Shown in pieces: positions 44,345 to 51,803 of a DNA stretch of 64,000 bases. The DNA is from an uncultured Chitinophaga sp. (GTDB taxonomy: Bacteria; Bacteroidota; Bacteroidia; Chitinophagales; Chitinophagaceae). The notes below the pieces were generated by a model that saw nothing but the letters and a program-made list of their open reading frames with translations, did not search any database and was not told where the DNA came from. Both the position numbers and the translations under genes were made by a program. Position 1 is the first letter of the stretch. Every line of letters starts with the position of its first letter. The stretch spans positions 1-64,000 of the forward strand of contig NZ_CAMLHC010000017.1 in NCBI RefSeq assembly GCF_946479755.1, given 5' to 3'.

Positions 44345-44812
44345 TTATCCTTGTCCGCGGTCTGAGCCGGACAGAAACGAGGCTTTGTCCAATACCGCCA
44401 CGGTATGCCGGCAGATACAGATGAGGCGTTGCTGGTCGTCGGTAATCCTTATTTCCCAGATGTGGCTGCGGCGGCCCAGGTGTATGGGCGTGGCGGTGCC
44501 GTGCACATATCCTTCGCGGGCGCTGCGGACATGGTTGGCATTGATTTCCATGCCTACGCAAATATCGGTGGCGGGGTTGATCACGAGGGTGGAGGCGATG
44601 CTGCCCACTGTTTCAGCGAGGGCTACGGAGGCGCCGCCGTGGAGGATGCCGTAAGTCTGCACAGTGCGGTGGTCAACAGGCATGCGTATACGCAGATAAT
44701 TGTCGCCGATGCCGGTGAATTCCATACCGAGATGTTCATTCATCGTAGATTTTCCTTTCTCATTCAGTTCCGCGATAGTAACGGTCGTATGCCAGATGTT
44801 TGTTGCGTTCAT
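44345..44812 (-). CDS. Hotdog-fold acyl-CoA thioesterase, MenI/YdiI-like
   Basis: A 155-aa hotdog protein. LNEKGKSTMNEHLGMEFTGIGDNYLRIRMPVDHRT, GILHGGASVALAETVGSIAS (catalytic glutamate in LAET) and INANHVRSAREGYVHG line up closely with E. coli YdiI (MenI), the 1,4-dihydroxy-2-naphthoyl-CoA hydrolase of menaquinone biosynthesis. Menaquinone is the usual Bacteroidota quinone, so that role fits, but hotdog specificity is hard to predict. Divergent from the secreted DinB pair. Confidence 0.88.
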   Translation of the reverse strand: MNATNIWHTTVTIAELNEKGKSTMNEHLGMEFTGIGDNYLRIRMPVDHRTVQTYGILHGGASVALAETVGSIASTLVINPATDICVGMEINANHVRSAREGYVHGTATPIHLGRRSHIWEIRITDDQQRLICICRHTVAVLDKASFLSGSDRGQG

Positions 44813-44828
44813 GGGTGAAATATCTTTT

Positions 44829-44856
44829 TTTGCAAAGAGGGAATATAGTAATTTAG
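44829..44856 (+). promoter_or_regulatory. Promoter of the first DinB-like gene
   Basis: TTTG, 16 bp, then TAATTTAG (one mismatch from TAnnTTTG), whose last base lies 24 bp before the A of the ATG. The same layout recurs before the second copy. Confidence 0.5.
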
Positions 44857-44879
44857 TTGGTTATATAACTACTCACCAC

Positions 44880-45410
44880 ATGAAATCCGCTAAACTGCTT
44901 TTCGCGACAGGCGCCGCGCTGTGCCTGTCTCTTCAGATGTATGCCCAACACACTACTGCCAACGTGATAAAGGAATGGCAGCGGGCGAAAGATTACACCA
45001 AACAATACCTGGATGCGATGCCTGATTCCGCCTATGGGTTAAAGCCTACGCCGGAAATGCGTTCGTTTGCCGACCAGATGTTGCACCTTACGGAAGACAA
45101 CTACCTGTTTGCTGCACTGGCCTCGGGAGCTACGCCTCCTTATAAACCGGGAGAACTGGAGAAAGTGCCTGACAAATCCAAACAGGGGGTGACCAAGACA
45201 GTGCTGGAGGGTTACGACTATGTAATTGGTAAAGTGAAAAGCATGACAGACGCGCAGCTGGCGGAGCAGATCAAACTGTGGGGCCGTTTTGATATGAGCC
45301 GTGAAACGGCGCTGGGCAAAGGCTTTGAGCATCAGACGCATCATCGTGGCCAGACCACCGTGTATATCCGTCTTGCAGGCGCTAAACCACCACAGGAAAA
45401 ACTGTTCTAA
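44880..45410 (+). CDS. Secreted DinB-like protein, copy 1
   Basis: The ATG gives MKSAKLLFATGAALCLSLQMYAQ, a signal peptide, in a 176-aa protein. A four-helix DinB-type fold is suggested by MRSFADQMLHLTEDN and the late HQTHHRGQTTVYIRLAGAKPP segment, with histidines able to form the usual metal triad (LHL and HQTHH). DinB/YfiT proteins are metal-binding; most are cytosolic, so export is unusual. It is about 70 percent identical to the next gene, with promoters also alike: a tandem duplication. Confidence 0.87.
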   Translation: MKSAKLLFATGAALCLSLQMYAQHTTANVIKEWQRAKDYTKQYLDAMPDSAYGLKPTPEMRSFADQMLHLTEDNYLFAALASGATPPYKPGELEKVPDKSKQGVTKTVLEGYDYVIGKVKSMTDAQLAEQIKLWGRFDMSRETALGKGFEHQTHHRGQTTVYIRLAGAKPPQEKLF

Positions 45411-45435
45411 AGCAGGCTGGGGAGAACCGCTTTTT

Positions 45436-45463
45436 TTTGCCAGCGGGAAATACAGTAATTTAG
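45436..45463 (+). promoter_or_regulatory. Promoter of the second DinB-like gene
   Basis: TTTG, 16 bp, then TAATTTAG, with the ATG again 24 bp beyond the last box base. The geometry equals that of copy 1, so the promoter was duplicated with the gene. Confidence 0.5.
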
Positions 45464-45486
45464 CGGCCTACATAACTCCACCAATT

Positions 45487-46017
45487 ATGAAACCTCTCAA
45501 ATTACTTCTCGCCACCGGCATCGCCGTATGCCTGTCGCTGCAAATGTATGCGCAGCAAATCAACGCTAAAATGATCAAAGACTGGGAAAGGGCAAAGGAA
45601 TACACCAAAGAGTACCTGGATGCAATGCCTGAAGGCTCTTATGGCCTGAAACCAACACCGGAAATGCGTTCGTTTGCCGGGCAGATGTTGCACCTTGCAG
45701 AAGCCAATTTCGGATTTGCCACTTTCGCCAGCGGCGGCACCCTGAAGGGAAAACCGGGCGACCTGGAGAAGTCCGGCGACACGGCCAAACAATCGGTGAC
45801 CAAAACCGTGATGGACAGCTACGACTTTGTCATTGACAAACTCAAAAACATGAAAGACGCGCAAATGCCGGAGCCGATCAAACTCTTCGGCCGCTTTGAC
45901 ATGAGCCGCGAGGCAGCCTTTGAAAAAGCGTTCGAACACCAGACGCACCATCGTGGCCAGACCACCGTGTACATCCGGCTGGCCGGCGCTAAACCGCCAC
46001 AGGAAAAGCTTTTCTAA
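45487..46017 (+). CDS. Secreted DinB-like protein, copy 2
   Basis: A 176-aa protein with signal peptide MKPLKLLLATGIAVCLSLQMYAQ and the same fold and end (EHQTHHRGQTTVYIRLAGAKPPQEKLF) as copy 1. The metal-binding histidines are kept. Differences cluster in the middle helices, so substrate pockets may have diverged. It lies 77 bp after copy 1. Confidence 0.87.
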   Translation: MKPLKLLLATGIAVCLSLQMYAQQINAKMIKDWERAKEYTKEYLDAMPEGSYGLKPTPEMRSFAGQMLHLAEANFGFATFASGGTLKGKPGDLEKSGDTAKQSVTKTVMDSYDFVIDKLKNMKDAQMPEPIKLFGRFDMSREAAFEKAFEHQTHHRGQTTVYIRLAGAKPPQEKLF

Positions 46018-46100
46018 GCCGGACTATCCGGTTTGTATCAATTGGACGCAGGGGATGCGGGTGGATAGTTGTTACTTTGTCTGAGACAAATGCCATCACT

Positions 46101-46640
46101 ATGAACTTTTCAATACAGCCGCAGCTGGAAAACGAACGGGCCGTCCTCTATCCCCTGCAACAAAACGATTTTGAAGCGTTGTATGAAGTGGCGTCCGATC
46201 CGCTGGTATGGGAACAACATCCCAACAAAACCCGCTGGCAACGGCCGGTATTTGAGACCTACTTCGACGGCGCCATGAAAAGCGGCGGCGCTTTCCGCAT
46301 CGTGGACAAGGCCACCGGCAGAACAGCCGGCAGCAGCCGTTTCTACGATTACAATCCGGAGGAAAACAGTATCCTGATCGGTTATACGTTTTATGCCCGC
46401 GAATGCTGGGGCACCGGGCTGAATCCTTCTGTAAAAGACCTGATGCTGTCGTATATTTTTCAATACGTAAACAAGGTCATCTTCCATGTGGGCGCTGTCA
46501 ATACCCGCTCCCAGATAGCCATTACCCGGCTGGGCGCCCGTAAAGTGAAGGAAGAGGAAGTGGCTTACTTCGGTGAACCTTCCCGCCTGAATTGTATTTA
46601 TGAAATTAATAAGGCAGACTGGCCGGCGCTGCATGCCTGA
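46101..46640 (+). CDS. GNAT-family N-acetyltransferase
   Basis: The ATG start gives 179 aa (a TTG eight codons earlier is possible). The RimJ/RimL-type pattern is present: L-x-PLQQNDFEALYEVASDPLVWEQHP, GSSRFYDYNPEENSILIGYTFYARECWGTGLNPSVKDLM (the acetyl-CoA loop, with GTG in place of Q/R-x-x-G-x-G/A) and HVGAVNTRSQIAITRLGARK. It acetylates an amine, perhaps a small molecule or protein N-terminus. Substrate unknown. It is convergent with an AraC regulator. Confidence 0.88.
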   Translation: MNFSIQPQLENERAVLYPLQQNDFEALYEVASDPLVWEQHPNKTRWQRPVFETYFDGAMKSGGAFRIVDKATGRTAGSSRFYDYNPEENSILIGYTFYARECWGTGLNPSVKDLMLSYIFQYVNKVIFHVGAVNTRSQIAITRLGARKVKEEEVAYFGEPSRLNCIYEINKADWPALHA

Positions 46641-46642
46641 TG

Positions 46643-47494
46643 CTACCGGTCTGCCACTTTTTGCTCCACTCTTATCTGCCGCATTCCTTTGCCGTAAAAT
46701 TTTTTCATCATACGGTTCATATGGCTGCTGTCTGTAAACCCCAGCTCCAGCGCAATATCCTGTAATGCCACGTCGGTATACAGTGCACGGGATTCGGCAA
46801 TCCGCAGCCGCAGCTTCATCACATAATCCTGGAAACGTTCGTTGGCATTACGCCGGAAATATTCGCTGAAATAGGTTTCCGCGATATGAAAGCGTTGTGC
46901 CAGGGAGGGCACGGAAAGCTTTTCCACATCCATAATATTAAAACTGATGAAGTTGATCAGGTCCGCGAAGCGGGAGTCGGTGAACCGGTGCCCGTTAAGT
47001 CTTTTCTTCTGTATGTTGCGGCAGATCACGGCCAGCACGGATACCAGCGTGTTTTGTATGATAAAGTAAGAACAGATGTCTTTCCGTTGATATTCCTGGA
47101 GAATAATATCCAGCAGGCTTTTCAGCTGCGCTTTGTCGGCCGGGTCTTCCACCAGTTCCCCCGGATGATAGTCATGATGCCCGAAAATAAAGTTCAGCCG
47201 GCTGAACCAGCCGCTGTAGTCGATCACGTCATTGGGGCCGGGGATGAAATAGCTGCCCGTAAACCGTACAAAGAGAAACCGTGTCCGTTCCTTTACATCA
47301 TAATAATGACATTTGGCCGCCGGTAAAAGAAAAATACCGTTTGATGCATAGGGGTACTGCATGTGGTTCACCGCCTGGTAGCCCGATCCGTCCAGCACGT
47401 ACACCAGCTCAAAGAAATTGCTCTTACGGCTTCTTTCCTTCCATTCATCGTATTCCGCGATCTCCACGGCAAAGGAGTTGTGTAAAAAGTCCAT
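46643..47494 (-). CDS. AraC-family transcriptional regulator
   Basis: A 283-aa protein with an N-terminal cupin-like sensing half and two C-terminal HTH motifs. SVPSLAQRFHIAETYFSEYFRRNANERFQDYVMKLRLRIAESRALYTD and QDIALELGFTDSSHMNRMMKKFYGKGMRQIR are the two helix-turn-helix units. It is divergent from the MDR oxidoreductase gene with a 132-bp shared promoter region, which is the obvious candidate target. Confidence 0.92.
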   Translation of the reverse strand: MDFLHNSFAVEIAEYDEWKERSRKSNFFELVYVLDGSGYQAVNHMQYPYASNGIFLLPAAKCHYYDVKERTRFLFVRFTGSYFIPGPNDVIDYSGWFSRLNFIFGHHDYHPGELVEDPADKAQLKSLLDIILQEYQRKDICSYFIIQNTLVSVLAVICRNIQKKRLNGHRFTDSRFADLINFISFNIMDVEKLSVPSLAQRFHIAETYFSEYFRRNANERFQDYVMKLRLRIAESRALYTDVALQDIALELGFTDSSHMNRMMKKFYGKGMRQIRVEQKVADR

Positions 47495-47626
47495 GTTATA
47501 AAATTACGGGAAAGGAGCATGTGAAAATATACTATCCCGGAATTATACTGTTTTCTCCCCGGAGCGTACCGGCCTTTGCCATCGCGCCGGATGACCTTTG
47601 CGGGGTAATCATCAAAATAAAAACAA

Positions 47627-48643
47627 ATGAAAGCAGTACAATTAACCGCCTTCGGCGCGGACCACCTGGTGATCGCCGACATACCTACGCCCTCCCTCAA
47701 AGCCAATGAAGTATTGGTACATATCAAAGCGGTGTCCTTAAATTATCTCGACCTGGTCCTGCTGAACGGTACTTTCGAAAGAGACGTAGACTTCCCTTAT
47801 ATCCCGGCATCAGACGGCGCCGGCGTGGTGGCGGCCGTAGGTACGGAGGTGACCCGCTGGAAACCCGGCGACAGGGTGGCGGTGCAGTATGTGCAAAACT
47901 GGACCAAAGGCCCTATTGACGCGGAAAGCAATAAAGTACGGGTGGCCTGGCAGACACCCGGTGTGCTGTCGGAGTACACCGCTATTCCCGAACACGGGCT
48001 GGTGAAGATGCCGGAAAACCTGAGCTTCGAGGAAGCCGCCACATTGCCTATCGCCGCCGTTACGGCCTGGTACGGCCTGATAGAGCAGGCTGGCCTGCGG
48101 CCGGGGCAAACGGTGATCACACAGGGCACCGGCGGCGTTTCGCTGTTCGCCTTGCAGATCGCCAAAGCTGCCGGCGCACGGGTGATTGCCACCACCAGCA
48201 ACAAAGAGAAAGCGACCCGGCTTGAAGCCCTTGGAGCGGACGCCGTCATCAACTACCGGCAGTATCCCGAATGGCACGAGCAGGTGAAGGCGCTCACCGG
48301 CGGGGCAGGTGCGGACATTACGCTGGACGTGGCCGGAGCGGCTACCATCGCACAGTCGTTGCAGGCCGTGCGGGAGAATGGTTTTGTAGGCACGGCGGGA
48401 TTTATCACCGGGCCGGAGCTGCCGTTGAACATTCATCAGCATCGTATCAACCTGAATTTCCTGCGGATACAGGGGCTGGCGGTAGGCAGCGCGGAGAGCT
48501 TTGAGGCGCTGAACAGGGCGATAGAAGTCAATGACATCCATCCGGTGATAGACAGCGTGTTCACCATGGAGCAGGCGAAGGAGGCCTATCTGCGGCTGGA
48601 ATCCGGTCAGCATACAGGCAAGATCGTGATCACCGTTCCATAA
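47627..48643 (+). CDS. Zinc-independent MDR-family NAD(P)H oxidoreductase
   Basis: A 338-aa medium-chain dehydrogenase/reductase. The N-terminal catalytic half (GADHLVIADIPTPSLKANEVLVHIKAVSLNYLDLVLLNG, YIPASDGAGVVAAVG) and the Rossmann half with a nucleotide motif (GTGGVSLFALQIAKAAGARVIAT) are intact. The zinc ligands of alcohol dehydrogenases are not conserved, so it is a quinone-oxidoreductase-like enzyme acting on enones or quinones. The divergent AraC gene may control it. Confidence 0.88.
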   Translation: MKAVQLTAFGADHLVIADIPTPSLKANEVLVHIKAVSLNYLDLVLLNGTFERDVDFPYIPASDGAGVVAAVGTEVTRWKPGDRVAVQYVQNWTKGPIDAESNKVRVAWQTPGVLSEYTAIPEHGLVKMPENLSFEEAATLPIAAVTAWYGLIEQAGLRPGQTVITQGTGGVSLFALQIAKAAGARVIATTSNKEKATRLEALGADAVINYRQYPEWHEQVKALTGGAGADITLDVAGAATIAQSLQAVRENGFVGTAGFITGPELPLNIHQHRINLNFLRIQGLAVGSAESFEALNRAIEVNDIHPVIDSVFTMEQAKEAYLRLESGQHTGKIVITVP

Positions 48644-48650
48644 CAAAAAG

Positions 48651-48684
48651 AAAGGGCTGCCGGCAATGGATGCGGCAGCCCTTT
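48651..48684. terminator. 12-bp perfect hairpin terminator, minus-side T-run
   Basis: AAAGGGCTGCCG and CGGCAGCCCTTT pair across a 10-nt loop, with a T-rich run (TTTCTTTTTG) on the minus strand. It ends the polysaccharide operon and probably the convergent MDR gene. Confidence 0.85.
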
Positions 48685-48702
48685 GAAATGTATAACGGAT
48701 GG

Positions 48703-50286
48703 TTATTTGCTTGTCTTGCTGACACTCACATCATCGAGGATGATATCCTGCTGACCGGTATTTTTAAAGTAAACACGCACGGTTTTCATATTGTTACTGT
48801 ATTCTTTACCGGTCTGAAAATAAAGCTGCTGGCGGGTGAAACTGGCTTTACCGCTTTGTGTCTGCGCCGCCGCCTGCTGAAGGTCGCCGGTGACCAGCTT
48901 CATATTGGCTACTGCGGCGTGCAGCGGGCTGTTACCTTTCTGCCAGTAGGTCAACTGGTAGTTGCTGTCATTATCCAGGTAGACATATTGTTCCATTTCC
49001 TGGCCGGGTTTCAGCAGCAGGCCATGGCTGCCACTGCGGCCGGTGGTCAGTGTGCCGTTGCCTTCCCAGGGCAGCAGGCTGTTGTTGGCTTCAAAGCCGG
49101 GATTGGGCAGTTCGTTGTTGCCGTCCAGCGGCCATTGGTAGCCACGGATATAGTCCACTTCCATGCTTACGGAACCGCCACCACCATAGGAGCCCAGGAA
49201 CACGTTCATCACGTGGTTGGGGGAGTAGATCTGGTGTTTGTCGCTGTAAGCCTTTATCAGTTGACCGTTGATATAATGTTTGATGCTGTTGGGCGTCCAG
49301 AGGATGCCGTGGGTTACCCACTGGTCTTTGTGCTCAAATCCTTTGGCGATGTGGGTATTGAGGTTGTGTACGAACTTTCCTTTTTCATCCACATGGCCAT
49401 GCAATACAAACTGCGCGTCGATGTTTTCAAATACGTCGATCTCGAACACCTGTCCTTTCGGGCGGATGCCGGTAACGCCGTCAAGCGTGGTGCCTTCCTG
49501 CAAGTAGTATTTCAGGTCCGGACCGGGAGAGTCAAACCAGTAGGCGGTGTTCAGTCCTTGTGGTTTGCCGGTGAAGCTGCGTTTCACCCTTACCTCATAG
49601 TATCCGCCGCGGCTGTTGTCCAGCAGGTTTTCGTTGGTGCGCCAGTCGTACGTCTGGATGGAAGAGATCTTCCGGCCGTTAGGGTAGTATGCTTTTGCCG
49701 GCAGGGAGTCGTTGGTGAAAATGTTGATGGTATGACCATTGAGCGTATAGGCGGCTTCAGGAAGCGTACCGTTGCGCATGTTGTCCAGGTTGTCTTTCTT
49801 CAGAAAGTCAATATTGGAATAGTAGGTCGTGTGCCATTTGTTGCGGTCCAGCAGCGAGTCGTTGAATTCATCGTGCCAGTAGAGTGCCATGCCATCGGGA
49901 ACGGCGGCGGAGCTGGAGATGTCCAGCTGACGGGCTTCTGTGGTATCCAGCGACCACTGTGTGGTGGTGAGGACGGCGCTGGTGAGCGCTTTGCTGTGTT
50001 GCCGTGCGTCGAAGGCTTCCACCCATACATGATAACGGGTGTTGCCTTTCACCTGCTGAATATAATAGCGGGTGCTGTTGGCCGGCAGTGTGGCAGATGG
50101 GGTGGCCGGCTTTCGGTTATTGTCCGACCAGTACAGGTGGTAGCCTGTTTCGCCGGAGGTTTTATCCTCCCAGTCAACCCTGATCCAGCTGCGGGTGCCC
50201 GTCAGCCGGAGATTTGCAGGCGCGGATATATCCTGCGCCTGCAAACCGGTTGATGTTAAAAACAATAAATAAAACAATCGCTTCAT
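48703..50286 (-). CDS. GH16-family glycoside hydrolase with FN3 and C-terminal carbohydrate-binding-like domain
   Basis: A 527-aa protein with signal peptide to about residue 18. An FN3-type domain (about 20-108) is followed by a GH16 jelly roll (about 130-375) with the catalytic ExDxxE motif E282-I-D284-V-F-E287. The remaining part (about 390-527) is a beta-sandwich with GRSGSHGLLLKPGQ, like a carbohydrate-binding domain. GH16 cleaves beta-1,3/1,4-glucans, agarose, carrageenan, or related glycans. It ends a susC-susD-GH16 operon, 5 bp after susD, so it acts on the glycan imported by that pair. Substrate is not decided by sequence. Confidence 0.92.
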   Translation of the reverse strand: MKRLFYLLFLTSTGLQAQDISAPANLRLTGTRSWIRVDWEDKTSGETGYHLYWSDNNRKPATPSATLPANSTRYYIQQVKGNTRYHVWVEAFDARQHSKALTSAVLTTTQWSLDTTEARQLDISSSAAVPDGMALYWHDEFNDSLLDRNKWHTTYYSNIDFLKKDNLDNMRNGTLPEAAYTLNGHTINIFTNDSLPAKAYYPNGRKISSIQTYDWRTNENLLDNSRGGYYEVRVKRSFTGKPQGLNTAYWFDSPGPDLKYYLQEGTTLDGVTGIRPKGQVFEIDVFENIDAQFVLHGHVDEKGKFVHNLNTHIAKGFEHKDQWVTHGILWTPNSIKHYINGQLIKAYSDKHQIYSPNHVMNVFLGSYGGGGSVSMEVDYIRGYQWPLDGNNELPNPGFEANNSLLPWEGNGTLTTGRSGSHGLLLKPGQEMEQYVYLDNDSNYQLTYWQKGNSPLHAAVANMKLVTGDLQQAAAQTQSGKASFTRQQLYFQTGKEYSNNMKTVRVYFKNTGQQDIILDDVSVSKTSK

Positions 50287-50291
50287 GGTCC

Positions 50292-51785
50292 TTAATTATA
50301 TCCTTCGTTTTGTTTGATGACACCGCCGCTTTGAGTGACTACCAGTCTTGGTAAAGGCAGCAGCACTTTGTAAGGCTGTGCGGTGGTGGAGCCATCGTTG
50401 ACAGCTCGCTGGATATAGAGGTTCCAGCGGATCAGATCATCTTTTCTCCAGCCTTCGCCCCACAGTTCAAACAGGCGTTCGTCCTGTATTCTGGCGAGGA
50501 ACTGGGTTTTGGAGAGACCGATGGGCAGGTCTGCCAGCCCGGCTCTTCTCCGTACGGCGTTGATGGCATCGTACGCCTGTTGGTTAGGCGCGCCGTTAGC
50601 CTCGTTGATGCTCTCTGCCAGCATCAGCAGCACATCGGCATAGCGATATACCGGGAAGTCGATCGCGCTGTTCTGTGAGTTGGCGCGGGATGGATCAGGA
50701 GCGAATTTCACGGGGATAGCGCCCAGTTGTCCGTCGGTCCTGGCGTTTTTATAGATGACTTTTCCACTGGGGTCTTTCCCTACAGGATAGGACTCCAGCA
50801 GTACTTTCAGTCTTTTATCTTTTTTGTCGAATTTATCGTAGCTGGACCAGGGCATTTTATAGCCGCCCCATGCTGTCAGCGGGATGTCGGTCGAATCTTT
50901 ATAATCGGAGGGCAGCGCGTGTGCCAGCCACATGTTGGTGTACTGGTCGCCGCCGGTAGAAGAGCATACGATGGCGAGGATCATCTCCGGCGAGTTGCCG
51001 CCTTTGCTGGCGGTGTTGAAATTGTCTTCGTAGTTGCCCATCAGGGAGTAGCCCATCTGTGTCAGTTGCTGACCGGTGGTCACCGCGTCCGCCCATTTTT
51101 TCTCATGCATGTACAGTTTCATGAGGCCGGTGAGCGCGGCGGCTTTGGAGAAGCGGCCGTAATCCATGCCGGTGAATTTGTCGGGCAGTACGGCGGCAGC
51201 TTCTTTATAGTCCTTTTCGATCTGTGCCACCACCACGTCTTTGGTAGGACGGGGCAGGTAAGGCGAGTTAGGATCGGCGGCTACTTTAGGGTCTGTTACG
51301 ATGGTGAACGGGCCGTAGTTGAAATACAGCAGCTGTGCGTAGTGGGCTCTCAGTGCTTTCAGTTCAGCGATATACCGTTGTTTCAGTTTGGCTTCGATGT
51401 TCAGGTTCTCGAGGTTGCCCAGTGCGATGGCGATACGGGAAATATAAGAAGTATAGTTACCGTAGTTGTGTGTTACCCATTCAAAGTCGGGCGTATAGTT
51501 CAGGTTACGCAGCGGTATCCAGTTGCCGCCCCATGAGCAGACGCCTTCGTCGGTGGTCATCATGGCCTGTGTGCGCCAGGCGTAGGTGCCGGCGTCCCAT
51601 CCGCCCTGCCAGTCACCGCCACCGGCGAGGCCGGTATAAGCGGCGTTGACGGTGGCCACAGCGCCTTCGTTGGTATTCACCACATCGGCGAGGTTGCCGT
51701 AGGTGGTATATTTCAGGTCTTTTTCACATGCGCTGAAAGCCGCGAGGCTGCCCAGCAAAACGAGTCGGTGATATATGTTTTTCAT
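50292..51785 (-). CDS. SusD/RagB-family outer-membrane glycan-binding lipoprotein
   Basis: A 497-aa lipoprotein with lipobox LAAFSAC. SusD features are the helical TPR-like start (GAVATVNAAYTGL), AELKALRAHYAQLLYFNYGP, the domain-defining FPVYRYADVLLMLAESINEANG, AYDAINAVRRRAGL and the C-terminal DERLFELWGEGWRKDDLIRWN. It is the surface lid binding glycan for the SusC transporter, whose gene ends 18 bp upstream. Confidence 0.95.
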   Translation of the reverse strand: MKNIYHRLVLLGSLAAFSACEKDLKYTTYGNLADVVNTNEGAVATVNAAYTGLAGGGDWQGGWDAGTYAWRTQAMMTTDEGVCSWGGNWIPLRNLNYTPDFEWVTHNYGNYTSYISRIAIALGNLENLNIEAKLKQRYIAELKALRAHYAQLLYFNYGPFTIVTDPKVAADPNSPYLPRPTKDVVVAQIEKDYKEAAAVLPDKFTGMDYGRFSKAAALTGLMKLYMHEKKWADAVTTGQQLTQMGYSLMGNYEDNFNTASKGGNSPEMILAIVCSSTGGDQYTNMWLAHALPSDYKDSTDIPLTAWGGYKMPWSSYDKFDKKDKRLKVLLESYPVGKDPSGKVIYKNARTDGQLGAIPVKFAPDPSRANSQNSAIDFPVYRYADVLLMLAESINEANGAPNQQAYDAINAVRRRAGLADLPIGLSKTQFLARIQDERLFELWGEGWRKDDLIRWNLYIQRAVNDGSTTAQPYKVLLPLPRLVVTQSGGVIKQNEGYN

Positions 51786-51803
51786 GATTGTCCGGTTAAG
51801 TGA

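Noticed and set aside
48670..50253. Plus-strand frame opposite the GH16 gene
   Set aside because: The GH16 catalytic motif and signal peptide are on the minus strand; the opposite frame is a shadow of third-position GC.
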